A DNA stretch of 64,000 nt from Clostridiales bacterium. Lineage in GTDB: Bacteria; Bacillota; Clostridia; Saccharofermentanales; Saccharofermentanaceae. Both the position numbers and the translations under genes were made by a program. Location of the stretch: assembly GCA_017515465.1 (NCBI GenBank), contig JAFWFV010000005.1, positions 1 through 64,000 of the forward strand, read 5' to 3'. Within the stretch, counting starts at the first letter, position 1. Each line of letters opens with the position of its first letter. Shown here piece by piece: positions 61,152 through 64,000 of the stretch. The notes under the pieces are model-generated. The model ran no database searches. It was not told the origin of the DNA and saw only the letters and a program-made list of their open reading frames with translations.

Positions 61152-61314
61152 CCTCATTCTCCTTTTGTTCCATTTTCCACTTGCGTTTGTGTGATATCAT
61201 AAGTATATTGTAGATATACACCGTATAAAACGTGATTTATTATCGATTTTAACAACTATTTTCCATACATATGGAATATTGTTATGATTTTTGAACTATT
61301 GGGAGCAGATTGTT

Positions 61315-62208
61315 ATGAACCGCGACGTTATGGGACTGATCGTCAAGAGAGATGACGGATCCGAGATTGTAAATTACGATAATCCATCCTTCCCCTCCTA
61401 TATCTACGACGGGTGGATCGCACCGAACGTAACATGGGAGAAGGTCCCTCACTTTCACGAGGATATTGAACTGCTGAGCGTCAAATCCGGCAGACTGGCA
61501 TATTCCGTCAACGGCAAGACCCTGGTCCTGAACGAGGGCGATACCATCGTGGTCAATTCCAATCAGATCCATTACAACATGTCCCTGGACGGCCAGGTAG
61601 CTAAGTATGTCGTATTCATCATCCATCCCAGCGTGCTTTCCTCTACCGTTGCCGTGGAGATGCAGGCCGTCAGGCCCATCATCGATAATCCGGACATTCA
61701 ATACATCCGCTTCAGGTACATCAATGAATATACGGAAGATATGTATAAGCTCATGATGGGCATGCCGGAACTGAGAAACGATCCTTTTGCGGTCACGAAG
61801 CAGTTCTTTCAGATATGGGACCTGATCCGCAGGCAGATCGCCTCATGGGGAACTGCGAATGAAGAGATCGTAAAGGATCCCAAGATGCAGTCATTCAAGG
61901 AGATGATGTCCTATATATCGAACAATTACAGGAACAGCATAACCCTGGATGACATCGCCTCCAGTGCCAATATCAGCAGGTCGCTGTGCAATAACCTGTT
62001 CCATCAGTATGTGGAGGAGTCACCCATCAACTACCTGATGCACTTCCGCGTCAGGAAGGTAGCAGAATACCTCAGATCAGGTTCATACTCCCTCAAGGAG
62101 ATAGCTGATCTGACCGGCTTTAACGGCGTGAGCTATATGTCGGAAACGTTCAAGAAATTCTTTGGCACTTCCCCCAGGGATTACAGGAAACAGTGGAAGA
62201 CTGACTGA
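61315..62208 (+). CDS. AraC-family transcriptional regulator
   Basis: A 297-residue regulator with an N-terminal cupin sensing domain (PHFHEDIELLSVKSGRL, LNEGDTIVVNSNQIHYN) and two C-terminal HTH motifs (ITLDDIASSANISRSLCNNLFHQYV and YSLKEIADLTGFNGVSYMSETFKKFFG). The ATG at 61315 follows GGGAGCAG. Divergence from the exporter operon suggests that it may control it, but the signal, probably a sugar or small molecule, is not visible. Confidence 0.9.
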   Translation: MNRDVMGLIVKRDDGSEIVNYDNPSFPSYIYDGWIAPNVTWEKVPHFHEDIELLSVKSGRLAYSVNGKTLVLNEGDTIVVNSNQIHYNMSLDGQVAKYVVFIIHPSVLSSTVAVEMQAVRPIIDNPDIQYIRFRYINEYTEDMYKLMMGMPELRNDPFAVTKQFFQIWDLIRRQIASWGTANEEIVKDPKMQSFKEMMSYISNNYRNSITLDDIASSANISRSLCNNLFHQYVEESPINYLMHFRVRKVAEYLRSGSYSLKEIADLTGFNGVSYMSETFKKFFGTSPRDYRKQWKTD

Positions 62209-62271
62209 CTGTTTTATTCCCTGGCACGCACGGATCCTATTATCCTGCCGTCCGGTGTTCACTGCCTGCTA

Positions 62272-62300
62272 TTGACAATCGTCTCACTGCACGTTAAAAT
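62272..62300 (+). promoter_or_regulatory. Promoter of the TetR-hydrolase operon
   Basis: TTGACA (62272-62277) and TAAAAT (62295-62300) with exact 17-base spacing make a near-consensus promoter. Its -10 box lies in the left arm of the TetR-type palindrome. Confidence 0.85.
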
Positions 62301-62320
62301 GACACCGTGTCATTTTAACG
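62292..62320. promoter_or_regulatory. TetR-type operator, perfect 14-bp arms
   Basis: CGTTAAAATGACAC (62292-62305) and GTGTCATTTTAACG (62307-62320) are perfect inverted arms around a single C. The site covers the -10 box and the start site of the promoter and ends 17 bases before the tetR start codon, so self-repression is very likely. Confidence 0.88.
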
Positions 62321-62337
62321 CAAAGGCGGACCTTTCC

Positions 62338-63015
62338 ATGCCGAGAGTAAGTGAAGAATATATCAGGAATAAACGCAGGGAGATCGTGGATGCAGCATAC
62401 CGCGTATGCACCAGAAAGCCCATCACGTCCATTGAGATGAAGGACATCATAGCAGAGACCGATTTCTCGCATGGTGTCATCTACAGATACTACAAAGACC
62501 TGGACGAGGTCCTGCGGGATCTGGTCATCACCATCAACTCTAACAACAAGATAGATGACAGTCTGGATGACATTATCAGGAACGCTGATCCGGACAACTG
62601 GGAACAGGCGATCTACGACATATGCGATATGCAGGCAGGATACATGAGATCGGTGGGAACTGACCTGCTCAAGGTATCGATCTACAGCGACATGCTGGCC
62701 ATGACAGATCCTGACAGAGCCATGAAGATAGCTCAGAGACTTGGAAAAGATGAACAGAGCCCCCTGCTCTATGCCACCGTGAAAACGGAGGAATTCCTGA
62801 AAAAGATAATAAGTCACAATAACCTGCATCCGGTATCTTCCGTCGATGAGATCATCCAGTTCATGATCGTCACATATCACGGCATTCAGACCGGGTATGT
62901 TCTTTCTGAGTGTTTTAGAGCAGAACACATAGATGGCAAGTATAAGCCCGAGGATATGTTCCGGCAGCTTGCAAGATCAGTGATCCTGATGATGGGAGGA
63001 GAAGCGGAAAGATGA
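62338..63015 (+). CDS. TetR-family transcriptional repressor
   Basis: A 225-residue regulator. The N-terminal HTH reads RREIVDAAYRVC, then EMKDIIAETDFSHGVIYRYYKDLDEVL; the C-terminal ligand domain is all helical. The frame is open to 62272, but the longer form would run through the promoter and operator, so the ATG at 62338 is chosen. It probably represses its own operon with the two alpha/beta hydrolases until a ligand, perhaps their substrate, binds. Confidence 0.9.
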   Translation: MPRVSEEYIRNKRREIVDAAYRVCTRKPITSIEMKDIIAETDFSHGVIYRYYKDLDEVLRDLVITINSNNKIDDSLDDIIRNADPDNWEQAIYDICDMQAGYMRSVGTDLLKVSIYSDMLAMTDPDRAMKIAQRLGKDEQSPLLYATVKTEEFLKKIISHNNLHPVSSVDEIIQFMIVTYHGIQTGYVLSECFRAEHIDGKYKPEDMFRQLARSVILMMGGEAER

Positions 63016-63761
63016 TCTTTCACACATACGGGAAAAAAGAAAACAAGGCAGTCATCCTGATACACGGGGTGCTCACACCGTGGCAGATATGGAATACGGC
63101 GGTCAAAAAGTTCCGGGGAGATTACTATGTCATAGTGCCTGAGCTGGACGCTCATACAGAGGTTACGCCCACAGTTTTTCATTCGGTCGAGGAGGAAGCA
63201 GACAGGATATATCAATACATCATGGATGAGCTGGACGGACATGTCTTTCTCCTGGCAGGCCTTTCCATGGGAGGCAGGATAGCTGCAACCATTGCGGCAA
63301 GGGACGGAATAACCATAGAAAACCTGGTACTCGACGGAGCGCCTCTTGCGAAGATGAACTTCCTGATGAGGGCGGTCATGAAGAACAACTACAAAACGAT
63401 AATCATGAAGTCGAAAAAACACGATGCCAGGATCATTGAGCAGGCAAAAAGAGATTTTCTCCCGGAGGAGATGATCCCCTACTACATCAAGATCGCCGAG
63501 AACATGATAATGGTGTCGATAGACCACATGATCGATTCGGTATTCTCAGGTTTTGTCATTCCTGAATATGCTGGCACAATGAGGATACTGTTCATGCACG
63601 GAACAAAAGGCAACGAAGCTGTCTCCAGAAAGTGTGCAGCAAAGATGAAGAAAGCAAATCCCCAGACTGAGATCAGATGCTTTGACGGACTTGCCCATGC
63701 GGAACTGGCATGCTTCAAGCCGGATCTGTGGGTCAATGAAGTGGAGGGTTTCATATCATGA
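63012..63761 (+). CDS. Alpha/beta hydrolase
   Basis: A 249-residue hydrolase. The oxyanion strand is AVILIHGVLTPWQIW, the nucleophile Ser lies in LAGLSMGGRIA near residue 85, the acid is probably in RILFMHGTKGNE, and the His is in GLAHAELACF near residue 230. There is no signal peptide, so it is cytoplasmic. The start overlaps tetR by 4 bases (ATGA) and the stop overlaps the next gene the same way. The substrate is unknown; an ester or lactone is plausible. Confidence 0.85.
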   Translation: MIFHTYGKKENKAVILIHGVLTPWQIWNTAVKKFRGDYYVIVPELDAHTEVTPTVFHSVEEEADRIYQYIMDELDGHVFLLAGLSMGGRIAATIAARDGITIENLVLDGAPLAKMNFLMRAVMKNNYKTIIMKSKKHDARIIEQAKRDFLPEEMIPYYIKIAENMIMVSIDHMIDSVFSGFVIPEYAGTMRILFMHGTKGNEAVSRKCAAKMKKANPQTEIRCFDGLAHAELACFKPDLWVNEVEGFIS

Positions 63762-64000
63762 TCGATTACATCAGAGAAAACCTGAGCTACTATCCGATAT
63801 ACTTCAGATTACTGTTCAGGACAAAGAAGGATCTAACGCCTGATCATGTATCCTACGGGAGTGATAAGGAGCAATACTTTCTATACTATGAACCGAAGCA
63901 GCCTGTAAGTGACAAGGTAGTCGTCTGGGTCCATGGCGGAGGATGGAATGCCGGAAATCCCCGGTTCTTTGACTATGTCGGACAGAACATGGCAAGGGCC
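63758..64000 (+). CDS. Alpha/beta hydrolase, esterase-like (partial)
   Basis: The ATG at 63758 overlaps the previous stop (ATGA) and opens a frame to the end of the window, 81 codons. The visible part includes QYFLYYEPKQP and VVVWVHGGGWNAGNPRFFD. The HGGGW motif is the oxyanion hole of hormone-sensitive-lipase-like or carboxylesterase enzymes. The nucleophile lies beyond the window. It is the third gene of the TetR operon. Confidence 0.75.
   Translation, partial: MIDYIRENLSYYPIYFRLLFRTKKDLTPDHVSYGSDKEQYFLYYEPKQPVSDKVVVWVHGGGWNAGNPRFFDYVGQNMARA

Noticed and set aside
63012-64000. Lipid-degradation pathway assignment for the two hydrolases
   Set aside because: Only fold motifs are visible; the second gene is cut and no substrate-specific feature can be read.

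Overview
The window reads as chromosome of an anaerobic, Gram-positive member of the Clostridia (Firmicutes), probably from a gut or rumen lineage. The grounds are: FabK as the enoyl-ACP reductase with a FabT-type operator; class III (anaerobic, glycyl radical) ribonucleotide reductase with NrdR boxes; a BlaI/BlaR-type pair; lipoproteins with Gram-positive lipoboxes; a Dlt-like surface aminoacylation operon; and many coupled genes with ATGA overlaps and strong GGAGG ribosome binding sites. Genes are densely packed and only one gap exceeds 300 bases. No tRNA, rRNA or CRISPR array is visible.

Layout. 1-134: end of an IS3-like insertion sequence. 190-5571 (minus): type II fatty acid synthesis operon fabH-fabK-fabD-fabG-fabF-fabZ with its promoter and operator. 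5575-11380: L-asparaginase plus a papain-like cysteine peptidase homologue, a YtrB-like ABC exporter pair, a GT2 glycosyltransferase, DUF4236 and DUF389 proteins. 11471-15565: Sel1-repeat protein, an AT-richer polytopic membrane protein and a UbiA-family prenyltransferase. 15744-19324: NrdR-boxed nrdD-nrdG and an NAD(P)HX epimerase. 19302-22707: SseB-like protein, membrane-anchored transglutaminase, lipoprotein. 22801-27949: racemase-adenylase-carrier protein-MBOAT-SGNH operon. 27961-31744: two related GT-C membrane glycosyltransferases flanking a second copy of the lipoprotein family. 31900-34835: three-gene proton-translocating transhydrogenase.

34913-38299: M56 peptidase and BlaI repressor with tandem operators, then a serpin lipoprotein. 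38395-41113: a secreted barnase-like RNase and, four bases on, a barstar domain fused to a LacI-type ligand-binding region and a GGDEF domain. 41149-46823: MacB-like ABC protein and a five-gene membrane and lipoprotein operon led by DUF2975 and an XRE regulator. 46927-52384: SpoIIE-type phosphatase, zur-znuC-znuB, and a DUF975/CmpB-like membrane protein. 52384-54639: endonuclease IV, then a radical SAM/SPASM enzyme coupled to a small peptide with four VYGP repeats (a RiPP-like pair). 54709-56654: HAD phosphatase, queF and a queuosine-precursor transporter behind a long attenuator leader. 56745-61151: CofE-like ligase, DinB-like protein, ABC-2 exporter. 61315-64000: AraC regulator, then an autoregulated TetR operon with two alpha/beta hydrolases, cut by the window end.

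The most unusual items are the barnase/barstar-GGDEF pair, the VYGP-repeat peptide with its radical SAM enzyme, the Dlt-like operon that carries an Asp/Glu-type racemase, the queT attenuator leader, and several lead genes that look leaderless (a -10 box ending six or seven bases before ATG and no ribosome binding site).
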